The notes below the pieces were generated by a model, which worked only from the letters and a program-made list of their open reading frames with translations, had not been told where the DNA came from and did not search any database. The position numbers were made by a program, and so were the translations under genes. Below are positions 25,798 to 34,489 of a DNA stretch of 64,000 nt, piece after piece. Numbering within the stretch: the first letter of the stretch is position 1; each line of letters starts with the position of its first letter. The stretch comes from Candidatus Kuenenia stuttgartensis (GTDB taxonomy: Bacteria; Planctomycetota; Planctomycetia; Planctomycetales; Planctomycetaceae): positions 1-64,000 of the forward strand of contig CAMDPK010000019.1 in NCBI GenBank assembly GCA_945904015.1, read 5' to 3'.

Positions 25798-28185
25798 GTG
25801 CCCCGAAACGACGATGACGCGACGACTCCGGACAACGGCAACGGAACTGCTGACGCCGGCCAGTTGCAATACGTCTCGATCAGCCACGAGACGCGCCGCC
25901 GCTATTTGAACTACGCGATGAGCGTCATCATGTCCCGCGCGTTGCCCGACGTGCGCGACGGTCTGAAGCCGGTTCAGCGACGCATCCTCTACGCGATGTA
26001 TGAAGGGCTGCGGCTGCTCGCCACTGCCAAGCCGCGCAAGTGCGCGGGAATCGTCGGTGAGACGCTCGCCAATTATCACCCGCACGGTGATGTCGCGGTG
26101 TATGAGGCGCTTGTCCGCATGGCTCAGGACTTCACCATGCGGTATCCGCTGGTAAATGGGCAGGGGAACTTCGGCTCGATCATGGGGCTGCCTCCCGCGC
26201 ATCAGCGGTACACGGAAGCTCGACTGACCGCGATCAGCGAGCAGCTCATGAACGAGCTGCGGTTCGAGACCGTCGAGATGCGGCCGAACTACGACAATCG
26301 CACGCAGGAGCCGGTCGTGCTGCCGGCCCGCTTTCCAAACTTGCTGGCCAACGGATGCTCCGGCATCGCGGTCGGCATGGCCACGAACATCCCGCCACAC
26401 AACTTGGAAGAGCTGATCCGCGCGTGTCTGCACCTGATCGACGCCGACAGTGAGGTCACGGTCGCACAGCTCATGAAGTACGTCAAAGGCCCCGACTTCC
26501 CGATGGGGGGCCGCATCGTCACCGACCGCACGTCACTGCGGCTGATGTACGAGGAAGGCCGCGGCTCGATCAAAGTCCGCGCCGAATGGCGGCTCGACAA
26601 AGAGCGGCGGCAAGAGGTCGCGAATCGCATCGTGATCTACACGATCCCCTACGGCGTCGAGACCAATCCGCTGATGGCCGAACTCGGCGAGATCATCAAC
26701 GGCCGCAATCTGCCGCAAGTGCTGGAACTCAACGACGAGACGAACGAAAAACTTGGACTGCGGATCGTCCTGGAACTTAAGAAGGACGCCGACCCAGAGA
26801 TGGTCATGGCGTACCTCTACAAGCACAGCTCACTCGAATCGAACTTCGCCTACAACGCGACGTGTCTCGTGCCAACCGAATCGGGCACGCTCACGCCAGC
26901 CCGCTGCAATCTGGTCGAGATGCTCAAGCATTTCCTCGACTTCCGGCTGCAAACCGTTCGCCGCCGGTTCCAGTTTCTGCTGGCTCAACTCGAACGCCGC
27001 ATCCACATCCTGGAAGGCTTCGCCATCATCTTCAATGGCCTCGACCGAGCCATCAAGATCATCCGCGGCAGCGACGGCAAACAAGATGCCGCCGTCAAGC
27101 TGATGAAGGAGTTTCCGCTGGATGAAATCCAGACGATGGCGATTCTCGAAATGATGCTGTATCGGATCAGCAAGCTGGAGATCGACGACATCCGCAAAGA
27201 GTTGGCGGAAAAACAGGCCGAAGCCGAACGACTCCGCAAGCTGCTGAAATCCGAATCGCGTTTGTGGGGCGTCGTCCGCACGGAACTCGAAGAGTTGCTG
27301 ACTCAGTTCCCGGACAAACGCAAGACGAGCATCGGCTCTTCGGAAGAGATCACCGAGTTCGACGCCGCCGCGTACATCGTCAAAGAGAACGCCAACGTCG
27401 TGCTGACTCGCGAAGGCTGGATCAAGCGCGTCGGCCGACTGGCGAAGGTCGAGGGGACTCGCGTCCGCGAAGGAGACAGCGTTCTCGACGTCGTCCCCGG
27501 CAGCACTCTGGACACGGTCGTATTCTTCGCCAGCGACGGCATCGCCTACACGCTCTCGATCGACCAAGTCCCCGCCAGCAGCGGCTACGGCGAGCCGATC
27601 AGCAAGCACGTCAAACTGCAAGACGGCGTCAGCATCGTCGCCGCTCTGACCACCGACCCCCGCTTCACCCCCGAAGACGTGCAGAAGAAGAAAGACCCAC
27701 TGCCGCGCCCGCATCTGTTCGTCGTGACGGCATTCGGAAACGTGTTGCGGCTGCCGCTCAGCCCTTTCCGCACCGCCTCGAACAAGAACGGCCGCAAGTT
27801 CTGCCGCGTCGTCCCCGGCGACCGAGTCGTCTCGGTCGAATTGATCCGCGATGCGGATTCGGTCTTCATCGTCACTCGCAAAGCTCGCTTGATTCACTTC
27901 AACATCGACGACGTCCCGGTCCTCTCCGGAGCCGGCAAGGGAGTCCGCGGCATCAAGGTGGAAACCGGCGACAGCGTGCTTGGCTTCAAGCAGATGACTC
28001 GTCCCAGCGACGCACTGCGTGTCACCACGAACGCCGACAAATCGATGTCCTTCGGCCAAATGAAATACACTGTCACGTCGCGAGGCGGTCGAGGCATTCG
28101 CACCAGTCACCGCAGTGAGTACGTCGACATCGTCCGCGACCCCATCGAGCTTGTCGATTGGGCGACGATCGAAGGTGAGAAGTAG
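25798..28185 (+). CDS. Type IIA topoisomerase subunit A (GyrA/ParC family)
   Basis: 795 aa from a GTG at 25798 with GAAGGA 6 nt upstream. It cuts and passes DNA duplexes together with a GyrB/ParE partner, which is not in the window. The winged-helix segment [24 protein letters not shown] and the active-site Tyr in QRYTEARL (Tyr138) are intact. The loop before it reads [11 protein letters not shown] where GyrA normally has GSxDGDPPA. The C-terminal pinwheel appears shortened (about 330 aa after the coiled gate). The GyrA-box-like SRGGRG lies near the very end instead of in the first blade. So GyrA or a ParC-like paralogue cannot be decided here. Confidence 0.9.
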   Translation: MPRNDDDATTPDNGNGTADAGQLQYVSISHETRRRYLNYAMSVIMSRALPDVRDGLKPVQRRILYAMYEGLRLLATAKPRKCAGIVGETLANYHPHGDVAVYEALVRMAQDFTMRYPLVNGQGNFGSIMGLPPAHQRYTEARLTAISEQLMNELRFETVEMRPNYDNRTQEPVVLPARFPNLLANGCSGIAVGMATNIPPHNLEELIRACLHLIDADSEVTVAQLMKYVKGPDFPMGGRIVTDRTSLRLMYEEGRGSIKVRAEWRLDKERRQEVANRIVIYTIPYGVETNPLMAELGEIINGRNLPQVLELNDETNEKLGLRIVLELKKDADPEMVMAYLYKHSSLESNFAYNATCLVPTESGTLTPARCNLVEMLKHFLDFRLQTVRRRFQFLLAQLERRIHILEGFAIIFNGLDRAIKIIRGSDGKQDAAVKLMKEFPLDEIQTMAILEMMLYRISKLEIDDIRKELAEKQAEAERLRKLLKSESRLWGVVRTELEELLTQFPDKRKTSIGSSEEITEFDAAAYIVKENANVVLTREGWIKRVGRLAKVEGTRVREGDSVLDVVPGSTLDTVVFFASDGIAYTLSIDQVPASSGYGEPISKHVKLQDGVSIVAALTTDPRFTPEDVQKKKDPLPRPHLFVVTAFGNVLRLPLSPFRTASNKNGRKFCRVVPGDRVVSVELIRDADSVFIVTRKARLIHFNIDDVPVLSGAGKGVRGIKVETGDSVLGFKQMTRPSDALRVTTNADKSMSFGQMKYTVTSRGGRGIRTSHRSEYVDIVRDPIELVDWATIEGEK

Positions 28186-28226
28186 TCCAATCTTCCTGGA
28201 CTCCTCATTGACGGACGACGCCGAGC

Positions 28227-28331
28227 CTAGAAGCGGTTGCAGAACCTAGCACGACGCGCGAGCGAGTGGTCAAAACGTCGGAAAAACAACCACTCGCTCG
28301 CGCGTCGTGCTGGTTTTGAAACAGCCGCTAG
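28227..28331. repeat. Nested palindrome (GCACGACGCG family), left of the pilus locus
   Basis: The inner arms AGCACGACGCGCGAGCGAGT (from 28248) and a reverse complement ending CGCGTCGTGCT (28311) are near perfect. Outer arms begin CTAG at 28227 and end CTAG at 28331 with a looser match. A second copy of the inner palindrome is at 34432-34489. The rest of 28186-28577 shows no gene. Confidence 0.8.
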
Positions 28332-28577
28332 AGTCGGAGACGGTTACGTTCACGGGGCTGTCGCGTTGGGTTATTCCGACAGTGCCGATTTTGAGCGTGT
28401 CGGGAGTTTAGGCAAAGTCTTCGTGCAAAAACGGAGCGTGCCAGTTTGACTCGGTTGGGGGCTGACATAGGTTTCGAGTGACAGCACTGACTGCGACTCA
28501 AACGGTGATCACCAACAGAACGAGTCGTGAATCAGTTCGCGAACTGCGGCACAGCCAAGGAACGCGAAACAATTCGG

Positions 28578-28593
28578 TGGCCACTGAATTGCA
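28578..28593 (+). promoter_or_regulatory. Candidate sigma-54 (-24/-12) promoter for the pilin genes
   Basis: TGGCCACTGAATTGCA keeps the GG and GC dinucleotides at exactly the spacing of the consensus (TGGCAC...TTGCA). It lies about 70 nt upstream of the first pilin ATG. A sigma-54 promoter would need an activator protein, none of which is in the window. The match is by eye only. Confidence 0.35.
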
Positions 28594-28665
28594 GTTGTTA
28601 GTTCGAGACCTGAGAGAACTCGGAAGTCCAACCAAAAATCATCAAAAAGAGAAAGTGAGCTAACC

Positions 28666-28827
28666 ATGAACCTTTTGAAGAAATTCCTCGCGTCTGAAGA
28701 TGGCCCGACCGCGGTTGAGTACGCCGTCATGCTGGCCCTGATCGTTGTGGCTTGCATCACCACGATCACCGCCGTGGGCACGAAGGTCAACGCTTCGTTC
28801 AACGCCACCAAGACCGCTCTGCCGTAA
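28666..28827 (+). CDS. Flp-type type IVb pilin, copy 1
   Basis: 53 aa, ATG start. The pattern is that of Flp pilins: a short basic leader (MNLLKKFLASEDG), the processing site before a Thr-Ala-Val-Glu-Tyr segment (G-PTAVEYAVMLALIVVA), and one hydrophobic helix. The Glu-Tyr pair is the Flp hallmark. Cleavage is expected by the prepilin peptidase encoded at 29505. It differs from copy 2 by one residue near the C-terminus (Asn for Asp in NASFNATKT), so it is a recent duplication. The mRNA has strong hairpins just downstream, which could raise its abundance. Confidence 0.9.
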   Translation: MNLLKKFLASEDGPTAVEYAVMLALIVVACITTITAVGTKVNASFNATKTALP

Positions 28828-28832
28828 CCGGA

Positions 28833-28916
28833 CGTGGGAGTGACTCCCACGACCAGAACTCCGCCGCCCGTCTTGCCGAGGTTCGCCTTGACGGGGCGGC
28901 GGCGGATTTTGTTTCG
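28833..28916 (+). terminator. Two hairpins after pilin 1, the second terminator-like
   Basis: CGTGGGAGTGACTCCCACG (28833-28851) is a perfect hairpin 5 nt after the pilin stop. CCGCCGCCCGTC (from 28861) pairs with GACGGGGCGGCGGCGG (to 28905) and is followed by ATTTTGTTT. Partial termination or 3'-end protection would make pilin mRNA more abundant than the downstream genes. Confidence 0.55.
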
Positions 28917-29010
28917 CTGCTGATCGCGGGCCACCGTCTGGCCGAACGGAATTCGAATGCGGCTCAAGCCCCCAAGGCTTGCAGAGACTCAAGTACGAAG
29001 AGAGACAACC

Positions 29011-29172
29011 ATGAATCTGCTCAAGAAATTCCTCGCGTCTGAAGATGGTCCGACCGCTGTCGAGTACGCCGTGATGCTGGCACTGATCGTTGTGGCGTGC
29101 ATCACCACAATCACCGCTGTTGGAACGAAGGTCAACGCTTCGTTCGACGCGACCAAGACTGCTCTGCCGTAA
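29011..29172 (+). CDS. Flp-type type IVb pilin, copy 2
   Basis: 53 aa, ATG start, nearly identical to copy 1 (Asp instead of Asn at one position). The same leader, processing site and Glu-Tyr helix start are present. The 183-nt spacer after copy 1 is not itself duplicated apart from short stretches before each start. Hairpins follow it too: TCGAGGGCGTTCGCTCTCGA at 29177 and a GCCTCGCCGGG/CCCGGTCGAGGC pair near 29216-29242. Confidence 0.9.
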   Translation: MNLLKKFLASEDGPTAVEYAVMLALIVVACITTITAVGTKVNASFDATKTALP

Positions 29173-29274
29173 TGAAGTCGAGGGCGTTCGCTCTCGATGC
29201 CACTTTTCGCCGACTGCCTCGCCGGGGATGCCCGGTCGAGGCGGCTCGGCTGTTTGAAGCAAGGTGTGTGCGTC

Positions 29275-29388
29275 ATGTTTTTCTCCTGGATGAATTTGGA
29301 AATGGCTCAGCTCATTGAGCTGTTCACCGCGTCGTTGGTCGCAATGGCCTCGACGGGGAGTTGGCTATTCCTGTCGGCCCGGTCATAG
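29275..29388 (+). CDS. Possible 37-aa hydrophobic peptide between pilin and peptidase genes
   Basis: ATG at 29275, stop TAG at 29386-29388. The peptide is mostly hydrophobic (MNLEMAQLIELFTASLVAMA). It sits in the pilus operon with AAGGTG about 13 nt upstream. It could be a real small membrane peptide or chance. Confidence 0.3.
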   Translation: MFFSWMNLEMAQLIELFTASLVAMASTGSWLFLSARS

Positions 29389-29504
29389 ACGTGTCGCCCC
29401 CAAGCCTGTGTGCGACGTAGTGCCGACCAACCGCGAACGAGTCGCGGTCGAGCACAGTCGATCAACCCCCTCGAATCGAAGCCTCACACGAAAGGCCCTG
29501 AAAC

Positions 29505-30077
29505 ATGGACTGGCAAGAACTGTTACTGAATCACTGGCACGTCAAGCTGGTGACGATCGTGTTGATCGTCGCCGCGTGGATCGACGGCAAAGAGCTGCGC
29601 GTGCCGAACTGGATCACTTTCCCGATGGTGCTGTCGGGCCTGGTCTACAACCTGATCGCCGGTGGCTGGGGCGGCTGGAACAGCGGCTTGGCCGGAGCGT
29701 TGCTCGGCACGGTTGTTGGTCTGGCGACTCTGTTCTGGCTCTGGATGCTCGGCGGCATGGGTGCCGGTGACGTGAAGCTGATGGCTGGCATCGGTGCGTG
29801 GCTCGGCCCGGTCGTCATCACCGAAGTCTTCGTGGCGACGGCCATCATTGGTGCGGTCATGGCCGTGGTGATGGTCGCGATGCAAAAAGATTGGAAGCGT
29901 CACTCGACGAACTTCCTGGTGATCCTGCACGAATGGCGTGACATGAAGAAGTTGGGAGTCAGCGGCGTCGCTGAAAGCGCTGCGGAGCGCAAGCCGACGA
30001 TGCGGCTGTTGCCCTACGGCATTCCGATTTGCTTCGGAGCCATCGCGGTGTTCCTGTACGACGGCATGTTGATCTGA
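29505..30077 (+). CDS. cpaA: Prepilin peptidase, CpaA/TadV type
   Basis: 190 aa, ATG start. Six or so membrane segments. The two catalytic aspartates of the aspartic-type prepilin peptidases are visible: Asp27 (AAWIDGKELRVPNW) and Asp89 in GMGAGDVKL. The large methylase/zinc domain of PilD is absent, as usual for Tad systems. It should cleave the leaders of the two Flp pilins upstream. A hydrophilic loop (about 140-165, HEWRDMKKLG) precedes a last helix. Confidence 0.9.
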   Translation: MDWQELLLNHWHVKLVTIVLIVAAWIDGKELRVPNWITFPMVLSGLVYNLIAGGWGGWNSGLAGALLGTVVGLATLFWLWMLGGMGAGDVKLMAGIGAWLGPVVITEVFVATAIIGAVMAVVMVAMQKDWKRHSTNFLVILHEWRDMKKLGVSGVAESAAERKPTMRLLPYGIPICFGAIAVFLYDGMLI

Positions 30078-30248
30078 CCGGCAGAAATCACCGATCGTCG
30101 GGGGCCGCTCGGCCCCCTGCGGTTTGCGCGATGCGAATGGTGAAGGCGTTTCCTCTGATTCCGAAAGTCCCCGCGATCGGCAAAGGCGTTATAGGCTGAA
30201 GAGTTTGCCCAGACGGTGCCGATCATACGAAGGAAGGCATGGTGTCCC

Positions 30249-31181
30249 ATGCGACCGAAGACATTGGCTTTGTTGGCTGTCGCCGCGATGTGCGGATTGG
30301 TGGCCATGTTGGGAGTTCAGCAAGTCCTGTCGAAACAAGGCGACGGGACGACGCAAACAGGTCAGGTACTCGTCGCAAAGGCGGACATCCTGCCGGGGCA
30401 GCCGCTCGACGAGAGCAACGTGGAGTTCAAGGAATGGCCAGCCGGCACCATCCCAGAAGGGGCGGTGTCTCAGAAAGAGCAGTTTCAGGAACGGACGCTG
30501 AAGGTGCGAGCCTTTACCGGCGATCTGATCCTGCAAGCCAAGCTCGACAAGAAAGGAAGTCGGAGTGCGGCAAGCCAAATCCCGAATGGCAAGTGCATCG
30601 CGTCAGTGCCCATCGACTCGACGATGTCCGGCATCGGCTTGATGAATCCCGGAGACCGAGTGGATGTGCTGGTGACCTACAAGCCATCAACCGGAAGCCG
30701 AGATCTCGGCGGGATTGGAATGGAAGTCAAAACGGTTCTGGCAAGCGTGGAAGTGTTCGCTCTCGACGGTGTGACGGACTCGACCATGATGGCTCGTGCG
30801 GGCGACGCGAAAGCGGTCGCGATGAAAAACGTGTCATTGATCCTGACCAACGAACAGGCTCGGCTGTTGAAGCTGGCCGGTGATCTCAGTGGAGGAAAGC
30901 TGCATCTGACGTTGCGAGGCATGAACGACGACACACCGGTCGACCCGAAGGACTTGTTCGATCCGTCTCAAGCGGAACATGCCATGGTCCGTGACAGCGA
31001 TTCGGATCGCGATAAGCCACGAATCGTCGCTCCCGTGGAAAGAGCGGAACCAGTTCAGGCCGTGAAATCGGGCAAGATGAAATGGAAAATTGAAATCATC
31101 GCCGGTTCGGAGCGGCGGTTTGAAGAAGTGGATCTACCAGATGAGGAACCAGTGACCCTCAACAGTACGCAGGGAACATAG
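30249..31181 (+). CDS. cpaB: Flp pilus assembly protein CpaB (RcpC)
   Basis: 310 aa from the ATG at 30249; AAGGAAGG lies about 10-13 nt upstream, and a GTG at 30216 is an alternative. One N-terminal membrane anchor (LALLAVAAMCGLVAMLGV) is followed by a SAF domain (VLVAKADILPGQPLDESNVEFKEWP, then VRAFTGDLILQAKL) and the RcpC domain (GLMNPGDRVDVLVTY...). CpaB is thought to link the secretin to the inner membrane or peptidoglycan in Tad systems. The C-terminal tail is charged. It is followed by the secretin gene after a small hairpin. Confidence 0.9.
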   Translation: MRPKTLALLAVAAMCGLVAMLGVQQVLSKQGDGTTQTGQVLVAKADILPGQPLDESNVEFKEWPAGTIPEGAVSQKEQFQERTLKVRAFTGDLILQAKLDKKGSRSAASQIPNGKCIASVPIDSTMSGIGLMNPGDRVDVLVTYKPSTGSRDLGGIGMEVKTVLASVEVFALDGVTDSTMMARAGDAKAVAMKNVSLILTNEQARLLKLAGDLSGGKLHLTLRGMNDDTPVDPKDLFDPSQAEHAMVRDSDSDRDKPRIVAPVERAEPVQAVKSGKMKWKIEIIAGSERRFEEVDLPDEEPVTLNSTQGT

Positions 31182-31195
31182 GACGATTTTCGTTT

Positions 31196-31243
31196 GCCGA
31201 TTTTTGATTTTCGATTGGAACTGCGGTTCAATCAAAAATCGGC
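31196..31243. repeat. Hairpin between cpaB and secretin genes
   Basis: GCCGATTTTTGATT (31196-31209) and AATCAAAAATCGGC (31230-31243) form a perfect 14-bp stem with a 20-nt loop. It may attenuate read-through into the secretin gene. Confidence 0.65.
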
Positions 31244-31274
31244 ACTCGAAAAAACAGGGATGTGAGGTGCAGGG

Positions 31275-33119
31275 ATGCGCGGGATTCATCGAACAATTCA
31301 TGCCACTGGGACGCTGTTCGCTTTGCTGTCGAACAGCTTGTTGCTTTGTGGAATGCTTCCGGCTCAGGCTCAGCCGGTCGAGCCAGCGGTCGCCAACGTC
31401 AATGAAGCCGTCGTGCCGGTCACGTCGAACCGCACGCCAATCGAGCTGATCGAGAAGTTCTCGAAGGTCTTCGAGACCAAGAATCGAATCGTCCGTGTCA
31501 ACGGCTTCGATCCGCTGATCTTGGATGTCTCGGCATTGACTCCCAACCGCATCAGCGTGAGGGCTCTGCTGCAAGGCGTGACCAACTTCATCATCACGGA
31601 CGAGGCTGGATCCAACTTCACGGTCGAAGTCTTCGTCAAAGGGGACGCCCGCCAGTTGCAGTCGATCATCGACCGCAAGTTTCCGAATTGCTCGATCGAA
31701 GCGTTCAAGGTGCAAGAGGCTGTCGCTCTGCGCGGCTGGGTCACGAATCCCGAGCACATCACGCAGATCACGGAAATCGCGGAGCAGTTCTATCCCAAAG
31801 TGCTGAACCAGATGAAAGTCGGCGGCGTGCAGCAAGTGCTGCTCAAGGTCAAAGTCATGGAGGCCCAGCGATCGCTGATTCGCGAACTGGGCATGAACTT
31901 CACCTACTTGTCGCGAGGCGGATACGTCAACAGTGCTCCGGGGGCGTTGAATACTTTGGGGGGCATCACCTACAGCCCCTTGGCGTTCACGAGCACGAAT
32001 AGCCCGAGCCTCACCGGGTCGTTTGGAATCGTTGGCAACAACAGCATCTTCAACACTTACATCTCAGCACTGCACGACGAGGCGTTGTTGAAAATTCTGG
32101 CTGAGCCAGAGATGGTCGCGACCAACGGACGACCGGCGACGATGCTCTCTGGCGGCGAATTTCCGATCATCGTCCCGCAGGGGCTCGGAACGCAGAGTAT
32201 CCAATGGCGCGAATTCGGAGTCCGCCTGGAAGCGGTTCCCTTCGTGTTGGGTGGCGGAGCGTTGCGGCTAGATTTGCAACCCGAAGTCAGCGAGCGTGAT
32301 TTCTCAAACTCCGTGACAATTGGTTCGACGACCGTTCCCGGCCTGACTGTTCGTCGAGTCAACACGCAAGTCGAAATGAAATTCGGTCAGACTCTGATGT
32401 TGGCGGGGCTCATTTCCAAGCGGCAGACGGCGACGACGCACAAGATTCCGTTTCTCGGTGAGTTGCCGTACATCGGAGCTGCGTTCAGTCGCAAACACAA
32501 TGAGGATTCTGAAACCGAAGTGGTCATCACGGTCACTCCCGAATTGGTCTCGGCATTGGATGACGGACAAGCTCCCGCTGGCGGTCCGGGACAATTCACG
32601 GACACGCCGACCGATCGCGAACTGATGGGCTACGGTCTGATTGAAGTTCCCAAGTACGGGGAACGCTGCGCGAACTGCCCTCCCGGCCAAGCGGGACCGC
32701 TCATCGTGCCCGGTCTGAAACAGCAATACGGCCCTTCGTTGAATCCCACAGCTCCAGCGGTTGAGCCCACAGATCGAAAAGAATTGCTCGCCCCACCGGC
32801 TCCAAACGACACGGAAACAACGGAGGCGGCTCGTCGCTTTGCGGCTCAAATGGCCGCCAAGCAAAAGAGCAATTCGAGCGTGCGGCAAGTCGGCCACGAC
32901 GAAGCCACCCCCAAGCCGCGTGCTCGCGCCGCGACTCGTGCTCCGGCCCCGCAGACGGCCAATCGCACTGCGGAAACCACACCCAGCCGTTCCAACAACG
33001 CAACGGCCACGACGAATCGCAACAGCGTTCCCAATGGAACAGAGACGAACAACTCGAAGACCAACGCGAATTCGAACCGCAGCAAAAAACCGGGTTTAAT
33101 TGAGCCGACCGCCCGATGA
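31275..33119 (+). CDS. cpaC: Secretin of the Flp/Tad pilus (CpaC/RcpA)
   Basis: 614 aa, ATG start with signal peptide (to about residue 35). Residues about 40-110 are the BON/pilus-N domain typical of CpaC (NRIVRVNGFDPLILDVSALTPNRI). The secretin beta domain spans about 180-420: VLLKVKVMEAQRSLIRELGMNF, then MLSGGEFPIIVPQ and VVITVTPELVSAL. The outer-membrane ring is formed by multimers. A long Ala/Thr/Asn/Arg-rich tail (about 510-614) is unusual and may bind the cell wall. Confidence 0.92.
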   Translation: MRGIHRTIHATGTLFALLSNSLLLCGMLPAQAQPVEPAVANVNEAVVPVTSNRTPIELIEKFSKVFETKNRIVRVNGFDPLILDVSALTPNRISVRALLQGVTNFIITDEAGSNFTVEVFVKGDARQLQSIIDRKFPNCSIEAFKVQEAVALRGWVTNPEHITQITEIAEQFYPKVLNQMKVGGVQQVLLKVKVMEAQRSLIRELGMNFTYLSRGGYVNSAPGALNTLGGITYSPLAFTSTNSPSLTGSFGIVGNNSIFNTYISALHDEALLKILAEPEMVATNGRPATMLSGGEFPIIVPQGLGTQSIQWREFGVRLEAVPFVLGGGALRLDLQPEVSERDFSNSVTIGSTTVPGLTVRRVNTQVEMKFGQTLMLAGLISKRQTATTHKIPFLGELPYIGAAFSRKHNEDSETEVVITVTPELVSALDDGQAPAGGPGQFTDTPTDRELMGYGLIEVPKYGERCANCPPGQAGPLIVPGLKQQYGPSLNPTAPAVEPTDRKELLAPPAPNDTETTEAARRFAAQMAAKQKSNSSVRQVGHDEATPKPRARAATRAPAPQTANRTAETTPSRSNNATATTNRNSVPNGTETNNSKTNANSNRSKKPGLIEPTAR

Positions 33120-33186
33120 GCAGAGATGACTGACATTTCAAATCTGAGATTGGAAATCTTTTCTCGATCACAAGTGACCTGCCGCC

Positions 33187-34404
33187 ATGAATGTTGTCCG
33201 ACTCGCACTGGTTGACCCGAAGGATTCCAGCCGCGCGTCTTTGAAAAATCTGTTGCTGGGCATTGATGCCGTCTGGCTGGAAGCGGAATGCTCCAGTTAC
33301 GACTACTTCTTTGATGTCGTCACGCAGACTCAGCCGGATATCGCGCTGATCGCGATCGACTCGGACCCAACCAAAGCCCTGGACCTGGTCGCGCAGGTTT
33401 CGACGAACCTGCCGAACTGTGCCGCGCTGGTCATCAGTGGCTCGCAAGAAGGAAGCCTGATCCTGCGAGCCATGCGCAACGGCGCGCGCGAGTTCCTGAG
33501 TCAGCCGTTGCGGCTCGACGATTTCTTGCCCGCGCTGGACCGCATCGCGCACACTCAGAACAGCCGCACCGACGAAGGTAGCCGCACGAAAGCCTCGCAG
33601 ATCATTACCGTCGCCGGAGTTTGCGGAGGCGTCGGTTGCACAGCGATCGCTGTCAATCTCGCGTGCATCCTGGCTCAGAATCCGAACAACAACGTCGGAA
33701 TCATCGACCTCGATTTGGCGCTGGGCGACGCCGACGTCTGGCTGGATATCATCCCCGACTACACGATCCAGGATGTCGCCGACAACATCAGCCGCCTGGA
33801 CTACTCACTGCTGAAACGCTCGCTGACCAAGCACTCTTGCGGCGCGTACCTGTTGCCTCGGCCCGTGCAGATGGATGAGCGTCCGGCGATCTCGCCGGAC
33901 GAACTGCGCCGCGTGCTGACGCTTGTAAAAGCCACCTTCACGCACTTGATTCTGGACGTCAGTAAAAGCTTCAGCGCGTTGGATCTCGCCGCGATGGAAG
34001 CGTCGGACAGTGTGTTGCTCGTCACGCAGCTCGATCTGCCATGCCTGCGAAACGTGGTGCGGCTGATGCAGTTCTTCGACCAGCGGCCGGGGCTGACCGA
34101 AAAGATGAAGATCATTGTCAACCGCATCGGACTTCAGGACGCGAGCATCAGCCTCAACAAAGCTCTCGAAACGATCGGGCGGGAAATCTATTTCCAACTG
34201 CCCAACGACTACGTCTCGATGGTCGAGTCACGCAACAACGGAATTCCTCTGTTGCTGCACGCTCCCAAATCGCGCATCACGAAGGCGATCGAACAGCTCG
34301 CTCAACAGCTCGATCCGAAATCCGAAGAAGCCGACAAGAAGCCGGGCGAATCCGCCAAAGCCAAAAAAGGCTTGTTCAGCTTTCTGTCGAGCGCGACCCG
34401 GTAA
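33187..34404 (+). CDS. cpaE: TadZ/CpaE: receiver-like plus MinD/ParA-like domain with degenerate P-loop
   Basis: 405 aa, ATG start. Residues about 1-125 form a receiver-like domain (VRLALVDPKDSSRASL, with REFLSQPLRLDDFLPALDR). Residues about 136-370 form the MinD/ParA-like ATPase. The deviant Walker A normally reads KGGxGKT; here it is CGGVGCTA, with both lysines replaced by Cys, so ATP hydrolysis is doubtful. The switch Asp residues (GIIDLDLALGDADVWLD) are kept. TadZ proteins place the Tad pilus machine at a cell site. Normally cpaF/tadA and tadB/C follow; here the strand switches instead. Confidence 0.9.
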   Translation: MNVVRLALVDPKDSSRASLKNLLLGIDAVWLEAECSSYDYFFDVVTQTQPDIALIAIDSDPTKALDLVAQVSTNLPNCAALVISGSQEGSLILRAMRNGAREFLSQPLRLDDFLPALDRIAHTQNSRTDEGSRTKASQIITVAGVCGGVGCTAIAVNLACILAQNPNNNVGIIDLDLALGDADVWLDIIPDYTIQDVADNISRLDYSLLKRSLTKHSCGAYLLPRPVQMDERPAISPDELRRVLTLVKATFTHLILDVSKSFSALDLAAMEASDSVLLVTQLDLPCLRNVVRLMQFFDQRPGLTEKMKIIVNRIGLQDASISLNKALETIGREIYFQLPNDYVSMVESRNNGIPLLLHAPKSRITKAIEQLAQQLDPKSEEADKKPGESAKAKKGLFSFLSSATR

Positions 34405-34431
34405 TCCGGAATCGCTTTCCGATCTCACACC

Positions 34432-34489
34432 AGCACGACGCGCCAGCGAGTGGTTGCTCTCGAATAACCACTCGCTGGCGCGTCGTGCT
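34432..34489. repeat. GCACGACGCG-family palindrome between convergent genes
   Basis: AGCACGACGCGCCAGCGAGT and its perfect reverse complement enclose an 11-nt loop (stem of about 24 bp). It overlaps the stop codon of the minus-strand gene, which it supplies. It probably terminates both convergent transcripts. The same text at 28248-28311 lies on the other side of the pilus locus. Confidence 0.85.

Noticed and set aside
26830-28110. 426-aa minus-strand ORF inside the topoisomerase gene
   Set aside because: It is the mirror of a highly conserved coding region and has no motif.
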